This document shows, in pieces, positions 43,320 through 55,399 of a stretch of DNA of 64,000 nt. The DNA is from Lomentospora prolificans (taxonomy: Eukaryota > Ascomycota > Sordariomycetes > Microascales > Microascaceae). Every line of letters begins with the position of its first letter. Positions within the stretch are counted from its first letter, which is position 1. The notes under the pieces are model-generated. The model was not told where the DNA came from and made no database searches. It saw only the letters and a program-made list of their open reading frames with translations. The stretch covers positions 186,001 through 250,000 of the forward strand of contig JARFXM010000001.1 of NCBI GenBank assembly GCA_029532625.1. Direction: 5' to 3'. The position numbers and the translations under genes were made by a program.

Positions 43320-46300
43320 TTACGCACATTCAGCTGCGCTGTTGCGGGCCACCATCTCATTAATGAGCTTATTGTTGGGTCGATGTATCATGTACATCCA
43401 CGGTACAACCGACACAGGTGCAACGCCGCCTCCGTTGTGAAGTGTCGTGCAGCGCTCAGCTTTTATTGCCTGCAACTGCCGCCCTGCGATGCGGAAGGGG
43501 AAACTCGGTCGGTCGAAGAACATAGTATACGTCGCTGATGCTTTCACCTTCCCCCAAAGGCTATGAGAGTCGGGACAGTCACCTCGCGCACCAAAGAGTT
43601 GGGTCTGTAGAATCTTGTCCTCGAGGCAGGCGTCCGGTGGCCTGATGGCTAGCCACTTTTGATGTACAATCTCGACTCTATTCCGAAACTCTATCCCGGA
43701 CGTTCCAGGGACGGTATTTTTCCACAGGTCATACAGTGCTCTCAATTCTCTCTCAAGTGCTGATTGGAGTAGGCTATATACCTTGGAGACATTGGCTAGA
43801 TGTTGTACTTCGCGATAGTGATAGGTGAGATGAGGGTCGTGGAGATTCATTGACCCGTTACTACTTGGAAGCGAGGTCATGAATCCGTTCAACTCCTCAT
43901 TAATTGCTGGCTGTACAACAGAAAATTTGAGCCAGTCAAGGATATGGGTCGCCGGGTGTTTTCCCCAGAATACTTCGCCCTTGTACTGTGGCGGGTGGTT
44001 GTAGCCCGTGCGAGCTTTGATGTGCTTGACACAGAGGCGCCTGAAGGCTTCCTGGGTAAAGGTGATACCTTGCTTCGCTTGGTCAACAAGTTCGCCGGCG
44101 AGTGTGCTGAGGAGAATGGCATCGTCGCCGCTAATGGAGTTGGCTTGATAGCACACCCTGTCCTTGGTACTCGTGCACATTCCAACAAGATTCGGCCGCA
44201 TGTTGAAGATGAAGCTGCGTGCTATGAGCTCGAAAGCACCGTCGTGGCTATCTTTACCGCACTCGCTTAGCATCTCCTGTAGGGTTTGCGTGGATTTGTG
44301 TAGGTATCCTTCTCCGTATAACAGTCTTTCGAATTGTTCTTTCCTCTCTGGAACTGGCGTTTTTACGAAATTCTCCACGATCTCGTGGTCCCAGCATACC
44401 CATGCCTTATCTCCATCGTAGTCACCACCAGAGAGCAACTGCGCCAAGGGGACGTCACCTTTCCGAGAGAAAACGATTACGTCCTTCAAGTGTCGCAGCC
44501 CTAGATTATATACGACTTTGACTCTCTGAATATCACTGGGGAAATGTGCTGGGTTACGGGCTACGAGCACGTCATGCCCATGGAGTTCATTGGTAGTTTC
44601 CCCATCAGTGATAAAGGGTGTGGAAAAAGCCATATGAACTTCACCTTCTTCCAGGACCCCGGAGAAATCGACAACCATAAACGCGTAGGTTGACCGTGGG
44701 ACCTGAATCCTGATTTTATTCCTCAGCGACCGGCACGTGTGCTTCGCCATCTTTTCGACAAGCTTTTGCAAGAAAGGGCTCGACTTGACATCAAAGCCCC
44801 CATCGACGAGGAACTTCACGGCCTCTGAATCCGAATTCGGAAGTCCAGCCAGGAATGAAGTGTGGCCTTGAAGGTCTCCCTCTCTACGGAATGAATCGAT
44901 CTTGTGTGCCAAGCTGTAGAGTAGCTCTGGACTGTCGGTGGCTTTGACGAATTCTTCCAGGGTATTCTTCACGGTCCTCTGGGCAAGGGTGGCCATCTTA
45001 TTCCTCATCCGCACACGATCCAAGGCTCTGTCTTCCAGAATAGGGATGAATTGCGAATTCAGGGCCCCCTGTGCCAGTGGTTGAGCGGCCTCCTTCACCT
45101 CAAATGTTCGAAGCCCCGGGTCCTCATAGTCGCAGTTCCACTTAGCTTGAGAAGGATATACGTCAATCCATAGCTCCCGATCGTCGAGCGAATGCACAAT
45201 CCAGAATCCTTTTGCACCTCCGAGGCGTCCTTGGAAGCCACTTGGCATGAGGTCTAGGCCGAGTTCCTTGGTGATCATGTGGCCTAGGCTTCGAGACATG
45301 AGACCAATGCCATCGTTCATAACTGTACCGGTGGGTGATTTCAAATCACGTTCCTTCACTCTGATTTGACTCTTCTCGAGTGTTACGGTTGGTCTCGTTC
45401 TGGTGAGCCCTGAACGGTAACAAGATATAATTAGCGAAGCGATAACAGAGGAGGAATATGAGGTCCTGCCATACCTAGCGCTAGACGCGAGAAAAGCTTG
45501 TACACTACTTGTTCTGAACTGCGAGACATTCCAATTGCCCACTCTAAAAAGTAAGGTATTTCCAACCTGGTCCGCGTATTTAAATTGGTGGCTTGTGCTT
45601 GTGGTGGATATGGCGAATAAGGGTCACACGGCCTGAAATCAACACCATCTACCGCGAAGAAGTGTACTCTCTCCAACATTTTAGGCCTGGCTTGGTTGTA
45701 GGGAAATGGGGAAGCGTCGGGTTTGGTGCCATCGTCCTTGCTTGCTTTTCTCGTGTAGAATGGCTGCCAGACCCGCCCCAGTATTTCATGGCTTGTTTGT
45801 GCGAATGATCGAATGAAGCGGTCCATGTCACTCTGTTTCTTAAGTGCCCCGGGTTCATTTGCAGCGCCAGGTGATGGAAAGAGAATTTCAAGAAATCTAT
45901 CGGCTCCAAAGCGTCTCCCGAGTCGGTGACCATGCTCCAACTTCAGCGGCTGAAGTTTGAAGTTATAAAGCGGGGCGGCTTTACCGGCGCTATATTCAGC
46001 TTCCATCACCAAGATCACGGAGTAATGCTTGTCCTGAAACGTATCAAGCGCAACCTCCCACGCCCGCCTGTCACACATGGCTGGAAGCTTTTCTGGATTG
46101 AAATCGGGATGCTTCCTGAGTGCATTGTAGAAATTCGTTTGATTATACCAGGACTTAGCCTCATAATCAATATCGAGGGTGTCGAGCGTTACTCCACAAT
46201 GCTTCGCTACCCTAGCTACTTCCCAAGCAATTGGAAGCGGCGCATTTGCCAAACAGCCGGGAAGTTTGGCTGTGAAAGCGTTAGAAACGAAAGAAACGGA

Positions 46301-46477
46301 AAGGGTGAATGGGGGAAGGGGGGTACTTCAGGACTCACGCCAGGAACTCTTCACTCTTTCCTCCAGTGTTGTAGGTCTAGCTGGCCCGGGGAGGTGATGG
46401 CTCACGCCTGTCACATGGAGGCCATTTTTAGTTGGGGTTATCAGTAAGTCTTTCGCTGAAGCAGGTCCTGGGTTCAT
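43320..46477 (-). CDS. RNA-dependent RNA polymerase (QDE-1/SAD-1 family)
   Basis: Exons 46477-46339, 46269-45475 and 45409-43320, with introns of 69 and 65 nt, give 1007 residues. The first exon (MNPGPASAKDLLITPTKNGL) was placed from its ATG, GTGAGT donor and matching phase. Codons beyond the second junction rebuild the family block LALGLTRTRPTVTL. The catalytic core is present: LLSGGDYDGDKAWVCWD, with the metal-binding DYDGD at about 641-645. Upstream it has GRLGGAKGFW and VLVARNPAHFPSDIQRV, and near the end FPFRIAGRQLQAIKAER. These enzymes make double-stranded RNA from single-stranded templates for Dicer, in quelling, meiotic silencing by unpaired DNA, or DNA-damage small RNA. The protein is shorter than QDE-1 but the core is complete. 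Which of the fungal paralogs it is cannot be told here. Confidence 0.93.
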
Positions 46478-47689
46478 CTAGACGTGTATATCGCATGAGG
46501 AGATCCAAATATATATGTGGTGTAAACTGGTTATTTCGGGCGGCCAAGTCCTCGCGGCTGAATTCGTTTGTCTAGTATGCGCCCGTTCCGACCGCCGTGG
46601 GGGAAGCCCCCTTTTATTCTCAGCTGCTCCGGCGGCGATAGGAGTGGCGCTTTGCGGCGGGTATGAATCAACCGTAGTCTACCCTAGTCTATAGAGCGAT
46701 ACCTTTGAACCGAAGGCTTAAACTCTGTCGAGTGGATCGTTGAATAATACCGAATATGTTAGCAGACCTATATCAACGCCGTGTTAGAACGGAGGTCACG
46801 CGCCTTTACCGCCCGAACCTAGGATAAACTGTGAGCTGCCGTTTGCCGTGTATGTCTGAATAACAAACGGTGTTGTTTTCAAAATGCGCATCTTGAATCA
46901 AGTTTGGTTGCTTTCCCTCATCCCTGTCAGTAGCAGTTTGTTACGTGGACTCAGATGCCCATGTAAGCGGGTGGACTACGCGGATTCACTCCGGGAGCCA
47001 ACTTGTGAGGCCAGCGGCATATCGGCCTGATGTGGGGCGGGAGGTCCAACATCTTTCCGTATGCGTTGGGCCGCGAATGAGGACGCCCCTATCCAGGTTT
47101 GCCTTAATCAAACGGGCGCACCGGGCTACTTGAACGCGACAAATCTTAACCTATGATTCGACGAAGCTAATACGCCCAGGGTCGTTATTTCCACTACTAG
47201 GTGGCTTAGACCACACTAACTGTTGGGGCTCCGTCCTCAAGTGACACGGCTATGGGAGAAAGCGTGGCATCCACACCAAGGGGCACGGAAGAGGCCAAGG
47301 ACAACCTGAGAATGCTTGCATGCATACTACGGTTGCTGACGCTCGATTTGAGGGCGAATCGCCCGCCATTCAAAGACTCGAACGTGGAGATATGTCCAGC
47401 GATAGTATAACGCGCTTTCAAGGAACGAAAATGGGAGGCACATTCGGTATGAATCTAAGACATTCACCACTACTACTGAAGGAATTGTCTGTGTCCGGCC
47501 GGAATGATTTTTTTGATATATATTCGCATCGAATAAAACGAGTGAAATGCTTCCAAATGTACAAAAACGAGTGACTTTCCCATATCCAACAAAGACCTTG
47601 AGCGTTCCGTGCCGCTCTCTGCATCCTGTCTCCTCCGCAGGAGCCAATGTCAAGCACCTGTCAATCCGATCTATTGAGCCTGTGGCACC
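46478..47689. other. Intergenic, nothing firm
   Basis: Promoter of the RdRP gene on the left. A coding-like plus-strand frame without ATG lies at 47210-47410 and is listed in the findings. Confidence 0.4.
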
Positions 47690-49166
47690 TTAGTGCTTGC
47701 GGGCCTTGCGCTTCTTGCAGGAGCCACCGTCGACAATGGAGGAAGTAGCCTCGGTGGTATCGCTGTCGGTCTCACTGGCAACCTCGCCAAGAGTGCCCTG
47801 GGGACCATCGGTGGGGGGAGTACCGCTGGGGGCAGCACCGCCAGGGAAACCAGTGGGAGCAGTTCCGTTGGCGCCACCGGGGAAGCCGCCAGGAGGACCA
47901 CCAGCGCCGCCGTCACCGCCGGGGAAACCGCTGTTCTCGTTGGCGACACCGCCGCTCTCGAAGTGGGTGGCGGCAGCACTGACGTTGCGGATATAAGTCA
48001 TGTCGACACCGAAAGCCAACCAGGCGAGAAGACCGTCCTCGATGGAGTCGCCGAGGAGAACGTAGCTCATGAGGGGATCAACGCCGGTGGCAGCCTCCTC
48101 AGAGAGAATACTGTCTTCGGAGTTGAGGGTGAGCTGCTGGGTGTTGGTGTTGTAGGGGGCGACGGTCTCGACCTGCTCGATGAGGCTCTGGTCAAAGAAC
48201 ATCTGGCCGACGTGGGTGGCCTGGGTGCTGTAGAGCGTTCCATTCTCGAGCTCCTGGGCGTTGGCGTGGACCATGACGTGCACGTGGGTGGTGCGGCCGG
48301 TGTAGTGGCCGGGGAAGAGGGTCTCGAACTGGACGACGCCGTCCTCGTCGGACTTCTGGACACCGCGGAGGAAGGTGTTGTCGAGGTTGCTGGGGTCGGC
48401 CGTGCCGACACCGTTGCCGCCGGCGACGACACCGCTGTAGACACCAGTGGAGTTGCAGTCTGTTCCACAACTTTTGTTAGTGCATGGCGGTTCTTCAGGA
48501 TATGAGCAGGTGGTTAGAACTTACGCCAGATTTCGACGTAGAGATCGGGAACAGGCTCGCAGGTATCAATGTCAATGACCTGAGTGTCAAAGGCGACGTA
48601 GACACCCTCTTGCTCCTCAATGTTGTTGGAACGAACATATTCACCGCTCACATCTAGTCGGAGTGTTAGAATATCCGCCATCCATATCTGCTAAGAATTT
48701 ACTCCAACCTACAGTACGGTCCCTCAGTGACCTCAGGGGTAAGGACGCAGTAGTTGCCGTTGGCGAAGAGATCGGTAGGGTTGGTATCCGTGGTGTAGTT
48801 CTCAGACGACTCGTGATCAATGGCAAGGAAGTCATCGACCTGGCGCTCTGTTTTTACCAAGAAACTACGTTAGCAATAGGCGCGCGGATATATTGTGAAT
48901 AACGATGCTGAAAAGCGCTTACTCTGCTTGGCAAGAGCATGGGGCGCCTTCTCGGCAGTGAGCTCGAGAGCTCTCTTGGCACGCCTCTCGGCCGAGCGGC
49001 GCGCAAGACCGTTGCGCTTCAGCTTCTCAGTGCAGTGGCTGAGATCGCGACGGTTGTGCTTAAGATACTCCTGGCGCTCGGCGATCTCCTTGGAGTGGTC
49101 GTGGCCGGGGTGGGCCATGACGCCGGCGGCAGCCATGGCACCTGTGAGAAGGGTGGTGAAGTGCAT
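47690..49166 (-). CDS. Secreted intradiol ring-cleavage dioxygenase-like protein
   Basis: Four exons, 49166-48923, 48847-48713, 48653-48525 and 48459-47690 (introns 75, 59 and 65 nt), give 425 residues. A signal peptide covers residues 1-18 (MHFTTLLTGAMAAAGVMA), followed by an N-terminal part rich in Arg/Glu/Lys (about 19-85). The dioxygenase-like domain keeps the iron ligands: Tyr in EGPYY (about 126-127), Tyr222 in FPGHYTGRTTHVH, and His228 and His230. Splicing at 48713/48653 rebuilds the GPYY motif. The last 100 residues are Gly/Pro-rich with repeated GGFPGG-type units and end in a basic cluster KKRKARKH. Intradiol enzymes open catechol rings with non-haem Fe(III). This secreted subgroup is common in saprotrophic and plant-pathogenic fungi and may act on plant phenolics. 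Long GC-rich open frames on the opposite strand are shadows of this gene. Confidence 0.92.
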
Positions 49167-49341
49167 ATTGGCAATGCGAAGACTGAAGAAGACTCGGAAC
49201 GAAAGCGTCTACTTGAGGATCAAGAGTGGGCGGTAAATGAACAAGGTAGGAAACGAGCTAAGGAATGGAAGAGAAGGGAAGCTGGCCGATGCCGATGCTG
49301 ATGGAGTAGAACTTGAGATTTCCGCCAGGACGCGGGATTGA

Positions 49342-49349
49342 CTTATATA
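49342..49349 (-). promoter_or_regulatory. TATA box of the intradiol-like gene
   Basis: TATATAAG on the minus strand, about 180 nt upstream of the ATG, with an intervening leader. Confidence 0.45.
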
Positions 49350-52300
49350 TTCTCATTTTGCGGGCTGTTGAGATCGCGGAGTATCGTGCACCCACAGCAA
49401 TGACGAGGTCTCTTTGCCTTCGATAAACCCACAGCCCTCTTCTAACAGGACCATTTCCGCCCAAACAGAAGTCGTGGGGCCGATGGGGAGCCGGGGTCCG
49501 CTTCAATGCGGTGACAACGAGACTGGGTACCAGCGGGATGGGGAGCGCGGGAAGGGGAGCAAGCCACACAGGCAAGAGGCGCAGAAAGAAAAAGAAGTAG
49601 CTATGTGGAGAGACCGATTGCGTTTGCACAGTCTAGCAAAGACACCTACGATGGGAAACATCGCAGACTCGAATTCCCCTCCAATCAAACTCGGGATATT
49701 TGCAACACGGCGGTGGAGCAGGGGTTTGGTCTATAGTGAGGAAGATTATACTTCTGACAAGGTTGGATCTAAGAATACTACTCGATAGCTGTTGACTTCA
49801 TTCTTAATGCTCCTGTATGAATGGGTCATGCGCTGCTGAGGTTCGCAAGGTTGGATCTAAGAATACTACTCGATAGCTGTTGACTTCATTCTTAATGCTC
49901 CTGTATGAATGGGTCATGCGCTGCTGAGGTTCGCAAGGTTGGAGAAATGGGACCCTGCCTACTTGTAGCATCGAGGACGCGTGTTCTTGTCGAAGGTGTC
50001 GAGAAAAGTGGTCCCAGCCCATTTGCATCGAGATTGTCCCTAATCCTGGATGGCATATGATCGACGGGAAGCCTCCTGCCAGGGTCGGTTGATGGCCAGC
50101 GGCCTGCGGGATCCTCTTGTCGCTGATGACGAATCCCCCAGAGCGACCAGGGTTTGGCATGGGGCAGCCACAGAGCAGGGGCCGCCATCGCGACGGACTA
50201 ATTGCCAAGCTGGTCTAGCGCGCGGCTTTTCCTGGATCCCACTTATTAGCTCTTACGCAAGCTTCTGCGTTGCTCTCAATGCAGGTTCTTCGATCACGGA
50301 GTCTTTTCCCTAATATCATGGACTCGCGGACGCTTTTTTCTCGAGATGAAGGGGCTGCACGTTGGCCCTTTTTGGGCGCTTGGTACTCGGTCGCTCTCCG
50401 TGTGGTCTGAGTGTATCGCACTTTCCCTAGGTAAGGCGACAAATTATCGTGAGATTTAAGATGCAACCCTGCTTGCTCATCCTTCTTCTCTGGCATTTAG
50501 TGGCTGTGGCCGACCCTAGTGCTGGTCTCTCTGATACAGCCGGTAGCTGGCCATGCCCTGAAACAGGAGAGAAGCATCGTGGACCTCATCGTGGACCTGC
50601 TCCAGCTTGGTTGTCAGTATGAAAGGGCGGCACTAAAATAGCTTGCTTGAGCCATCTCACCGCAATCATTGTCGTAATTGACAGCGAGGCCATTCGCCTG
50701 AGCCCGTTATGCCAAAATACCTAAAGATTTTCAAAACACAATGCTTCATCCCGAAATGCCAAAAGGATGATTCACTCGACCCGGTCGATCCCTGTAGCAA
50801 CGTCAGTGCCGGACGGAATCGCCCAAGCTTTCTTTATTGCCCGGCCGCACTGCAAACTCGATATCTCGACGCTCTCATTGGTGGGCAAGGCTTGAAACAC
50901 CACGCGGAAGAAACGACCTAGGCGCGTCGTATGCCCACCGAAGTTGCATCCTCCACGTACTAAATTCGCTTTGACATGCCAGCTGCTGGAGGCGCCCCCG
51001 TCGTCGTCGACTGGGCAAAGATCTCCATCTTGAAATCATCAACTCAGCTTGCTTTTCCAGCCAGAAGTATTGATATACGGCCAGAAATATTGTCCAGCCA
51101 AAGGACTGTGGGCTTCTCGGAGCCTCAGGCATCTCCGTCCGCGCAGTTCCCTGGCGACTAGACTCTTGTTCTGCATCACCAGCACTCCACCTCATCAGTA
51201 GCGTGCCTCAATTACCGCAATAACCCTGGTTCTGGTTCATGTTGACAGCGGGTCCATCTGTGGCTTCCATCCAATTCCAACCTCTCGTCGCTACTGATCG
51301 CACTAATCTCGATGTAGGGTGGATTTGCATTTCTCCGATTATATCCCAATCGAGCTGGACGACTAGATACTCGTGCCTCGCACCCTACCTCCCGGTAGGT
51401 TGCTAGATTGCATTCGCGTTCTCAGGCCCGGATTTTCCGGGGCGAAAATTCCACAAGCTTGCTTCGTTGCTCATTGGTTTCTCCCAACCGAGATATCCAA
51501 ATCTCGATATTCATTGCCATTTTCCCAAATGACGCCTGGTTACAGTGCTATCACTGGGTTTCACCGACGCAAGGAGTTCAACCTCAGGTGGCAGGTAGCA
51601 TCGCCATCTTGCCTGACCGCGACCCCGAATTGCCAAGCCGGGTCACTTGTGCCACCGCATCGAGCCTGAGGAGCCTCTCCGAACCCCTGAACTTTGCGTG
51701 TGCTCAAGGTCTATTAGTCCTGCCACTATCTTTGCTTGGATTTCTGTTGCTTGCAATAGAAGATACCAACTCTTTTCAAGCAGAATCGCCTGGTGACTCT
51801 CAAACTTCGCTTTTCCTCCTGCACATTCTGTATTCTATCGCTAATCAGGTACACCAGCGTGGGCGTCGCGCCCTCTATTGCGAACTTCGTCTATCAGTCG
51901 CTGCTATTCTAGCTCGGAACTTCGAGGCCCCAAGAAGATTATCGTTTTTCCCGAATATTACCTTCACCTATAAGTGTTGTTCGAGCCTAGGCCCGTGGGT
52001 GAAAGAACCTTAAGTTGTTCCACTTCGTTGACGGGAATCCATGTCGCCTCAAACCCATCTTCCCTTTATTATTTGGGCTTATCGGTTTACTGTAATACCT
52101 ACAACATGACCAAACGAAAATATTTTGTTCCATGTCCTTGGCCCCTTCGCTTTTTTCATGGCCATGGTAGGAGGCTCGATATGCAATCCCACAAGGGTCG
52201 ACAACGACATGGAAGGCAGGCCGTAGGTGCGTGCGGCTATGCGTAAGGTATAGCCAGCCATGGTGGCGTTGTCAACCTGACGCTCTCCTCTTAGATACGA

Positions 52301-52518
52301 ACCATTATCCCCAGCCAGAAATGCCCCAATCTCGTCACAAGGCGTAGCTTCTCGAGCCAACCAGCATCAAAATACCTTGCTTCCCCCGTAGTTAACGTGC
52401 GAAGCCTTATAAACCCGAGACCAGAACCCAACTTCCGATGGTTTGTGCCTTCATCAATCCTCAATTTCGTCCCTCTATCAACCTCTCTACCACCACTGAA
52501 TCTTTCATCATACCAGCA
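49350..52518. other. Long intergenic region with a tandem duplication
   Basis: 3.2 kb. Apart from the 88-bp tandem repeat there is no recognised element. The longest open frame (51408-52013, +) has no motif and irregular composition, so I did not call it. Confidence 0.45.
49758..49943. repeat. 88-bp direct tandem duplication
   Basis: The block beginning CAAGGTTGGATCTAAGAATA at 49758 repeats at 49846 with no visible difference over 88 bp. The first 10 bases of the unit appear a third time at 49934. Perfect identity indicates a recent event or an assembly artefact. Confidence 0.93.
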
Positions 52519-54330
52519 ATGTCAGATAACACCGCGAACACCATCGTTGGCTCTCTCCTCGATGGATCAGGCTCCATGCAGAATTTTCTAGAGATTGATG
52601 GCTCAGATGACCGCACAGCCGGGCACCTCCGTGCCGTCCTCGCCGCTGCTCTCAAGATCGCTCAGGTGGAGTAGGGCCACAAAGTTAATGGTCCCTCAAA
52701 TTTTTGGTGCTTTTGAATTGAAGGCCCAAGATGGCCGCCCGTCAGTGGTGGATTTATGCGTGGCGTTATCGACTTTCTAATCGGCGGAGATGACAATAAC
52801 AAGACCGGACACGAGCTTCTCATAGACCTCACCAGCAAGAATAACCAGGCGGCTCACCTGTCCAGGTATATTAAGGCAAAGCTCACTGATAATGAAGCCG
52901 TATCCCATATAGTTACCTGCGGCGGCATGATGATAGACTTGATGACTTCCGTCAAGCTATTCAACCCTCGGTGACAGCTCTCGTGGCTTCCCATGCCACC
53001 ACAATTGGCATGGCCGGCCTAATTCAATTCTTTACGGAAACAATTCCCATAATAAGAGAGGTAGCCTAGGAGTGGAAAAGATCTACCACGAGTTCGGTGA
53101 GAACTGCGTGGTAGACCATTCGATAGTGATGGGCCTTGCAAACAATATTTGCAATACATGGCTCAAGGACTTTACTAACTTCATGGCCCGCCCCATTTCC
53201 GACGTTGTCAACCTGCTAACAACGTCCTGAAAATAACCCAGCGACCAAGAAAGCAAAGGGAGAGGCGGGGATGGAAGACGGCGAGACGCTTCTTGACACT
53301 TTACGTGGATACATGTACGGCAAGACTCCCGTCTCATAGGCGTTAACACTGGCCATGGAACCGTTTCGCAACCAACCTGAGAGAACACAGCGCACCCTCC
53401 AGATACTATCGGATGGTATTTACACTGACGGGGATCCGTAGAAGGGCTGCTCGCAAACTTTGCCGCAAGAAAGTTAGCATTGCAGCTATGCATTTCATAT
53501 GCGACAAGGAAGCGTTTCGTCGGAAATTCCATGACAAGACTGAGCAAAACTGGAACGAGGGAGGGCGTGCTCTCCTCAATCTGGTCAGCAGGGTTGCATG
53601 CACCAAGCACCCCATGCAAGTATTGGCATCGATGGGTTGGGATATACCGTCATCCAGAGAATGCGCTCTCTACATCTTGCTCTGTGCTGCTCGAAGCGCG
53701 CTTTCGAATCCGCAGGTGCGCTTTTAAATATCGTCGGCCGCGTGAACTTGGATAGTTACATCAATGGCGGACATTTGGTGGTCATCCGGAATCCTCTTAA
53801 CCAAAGTGCATTACCTACGTGCTATGCGCACGCCACTGCAGCAGTTAAAAATATTCACATGGCGTTATCCCGCATCATCGGCCGTGAGGGCGGCTACGCC
53901 GGTATATTGACGATATCCGGCGTAAAATAGAGCAGAGATTTCCAGCTAAGGAGCACGGGTATTATTTCCGCAAAGTCTTAGAAGCAGCAATGGAATGGAT
54001 TACCATCGCCCACTCCAATATAAGCAAGCTAGTGGCGGAGCCCGATGCACGGAAGGCCGTTCTCCATCGACATCTGGTTTTGGCCACTTTTTATCTGTCG
54101 CAACCTGACTAGGACTGCTTTTCTGGACATTTTAACAAAGATGCCCCTACCCATTGGTCGCTCGCTCCGTGGAGCCGCATCATCTAGAGACGTCCAGGGA
54201 GGTCACGCAGTGGTATTGACCGGCTGTAGCCCTATTTCTCTCACTTTCTTAACTCCTGGGGCCACGAATGAGGCTTTTCGAGAACAAACTTTCCCAGTGG
54301 ACAGACGGAAGACTTCGGCGGGAAATTAGA
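52519..54330 (+). pseudogene. Decayed VWA domain plus papain-like peptidase gene
   Basis: Starting at ATG 52519, pieces of one long protein lie in order over three frames. The VWA metal-site motif LLDGSGSM comes first. FELKAQDGRPSVVDLC and LSRYIKAKLTDNEA follow, then VVDHSIVMGLANNICNTWLK, MYGKTP (VWA Thr), LQILSDGIYTDGDP (VWA Asp) and LNIVGRVNLDSYINGG. All three catalytic sites of a papain-like (C1) peptidase follow: Cys in LPTCYAHATAAV, His in GGHAVVLTG, and Asn-Ser-Trp-Gly near 54255. The Asn codon is broken by a one-base deletion. TAG at 52672, TAG in QPD-stop-DCF (family Trp), TGA in WGHE-stop-GF (Trp) and several shifts make it non-functional. I know no named family for the full architecture. 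Intact homologs probably have about 600 residues. Confidence 0.68.
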
Positions 54331-54828
54331 CCGCCTCGCAGGTATACAACTCTTTAATAATATAGTCTTAATAAGGCGCAGAGAAATGGCTTCTCAAGAT
54401 TCCTCAGGCGGGTGCTCGGCTCCCATGCCAGCTTTGAATCATAATGGCACCGTTGCTAGATCGGAGGAATGATTTTGAGTGTCGGACACTCTTGGCAAAT
54501 TGTGCAACGTGGGCATGCGCCCATTCCAGGATTCATTTGCACTCCGGTGATACACTAGCGATATCGTTGCAGAATGAGGACCATGTGAATCATTGATATA
54601 ATTGAGGGCGGCCAGAACGTTTGGCGGAGAGCTTTAGGTAATTAAGAAACAGAACGCGACAAGCTCAAGATGTGGAGGATTTACAACCATTAGAGCTCGA
54701 CGATTGATATCTTCACCACTGGGCACAATATAATTTAGACATACTCAAGAGAAGTTTTAACTAGATTATATTGCGTCCGATACGGACTTAAAAATGGTTT
54801 TTAACGTGCTCCATACTAGTCAGCCAGC
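54331..54828. other. Intergenic, nothing recognised
   Basis: Spacer between the VWA-peptidase relic and the 3' end of the con-10-like gene. Confidence 0.4.
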
Positions 54829-55244
54829 CTACGAACTAGAGCCGCCCTTGGCACCAGCCTCCCTCGCTCGCTCACTGCCCTTCTCAAAAGAGCCACCCGA
54901 CGCCTTTCCACCCTTGGAAGCGATCTCGCGCTGTGAATACGTTAGCATATTGTAAGGCAATGCAAATCATGACATGTTAGCGGTAGTCATACCTGTTTGT
55001 CGGGGTCCATGCTGGCGAAGCCCTGTTTCCCGGTGCCGCTGCCACCGTTGCTACCGACACCACTACTTTGGGTGTCCTCGCCGCCGGTTTGGCCTTCACC
55101 GGCGTTCTGTGTTCGGCCTCCCTTGGCGGCGACCTCCTTGAGCTCGTCCTTGGGCCTGTTGCTATGGTTAGAGGAGTTTTGAATGGTTCCGAATGTCAAC
55201 ATCGCTTACCAGTTGGCGAAGTTTCCGGGGTTGCTGTCGGCCAT
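54829..55244 (-). CDS. con-10: Conidiation-specific protein 10-like, KGG-repeat stress protein
   Basis: Three exons, 55244-55210, 55155-54993 and 54930-54829 (introns 54 and 62 nt), give 99 residues. It starts MADSNPGNFAN, as con-10 proteins do. Two KGG motifs follow (EVAAKGG, EIASKGGKASGGSFEKG), with a third Lys-Gly-Gly at the C-terminus (GAKGGSSS). Such small hydrophilic, Gly/Lys-rich proteins accumulate in conidia and under desiccation or light in Neurospora and Aspergillus. Biochemical function is unknown. The middle (about residues 25-60) is a low-complexity Gly/Ser/Thr stretch longer than usual. A clear TATA element lies upstream. Confidence 0.9.
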
Positions 55245-55392
55245 GATGATGGTTTTCGCGCGAATTCTTGAAATTTGGTATTTATTGGACCTTTTTTCTT
55301 TCTTTTCTTTTTTTACGATTGATTTGAATCGATGATTGTGATGGTTGCGATGATTGGAAAAAGAAAATAGCTAAAGGGAGGAAACCAACTCA

Positions 55393-55399
55393 TTATATA
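55393..55399 (-). promoter_or_regulatory. TATA box of the con-10-like gene
   Basis: TATATAA on the minus strand, about 150 nt upstream of the ATG. Confidence 0.5.

Noticed and set aside
47693..48505. 270-codon plus-strand frame opposite the intradiol gene
   Set aside because: It is a GC-rich shadow of the real gene: Gly/Ala/Val-rich, no motif, and broken where the real introns lie.
51408..52013. 201-codon plus-strand frame
   Set aside because: No motif, irregular composition, no intron signals, no similarity to a family I know.
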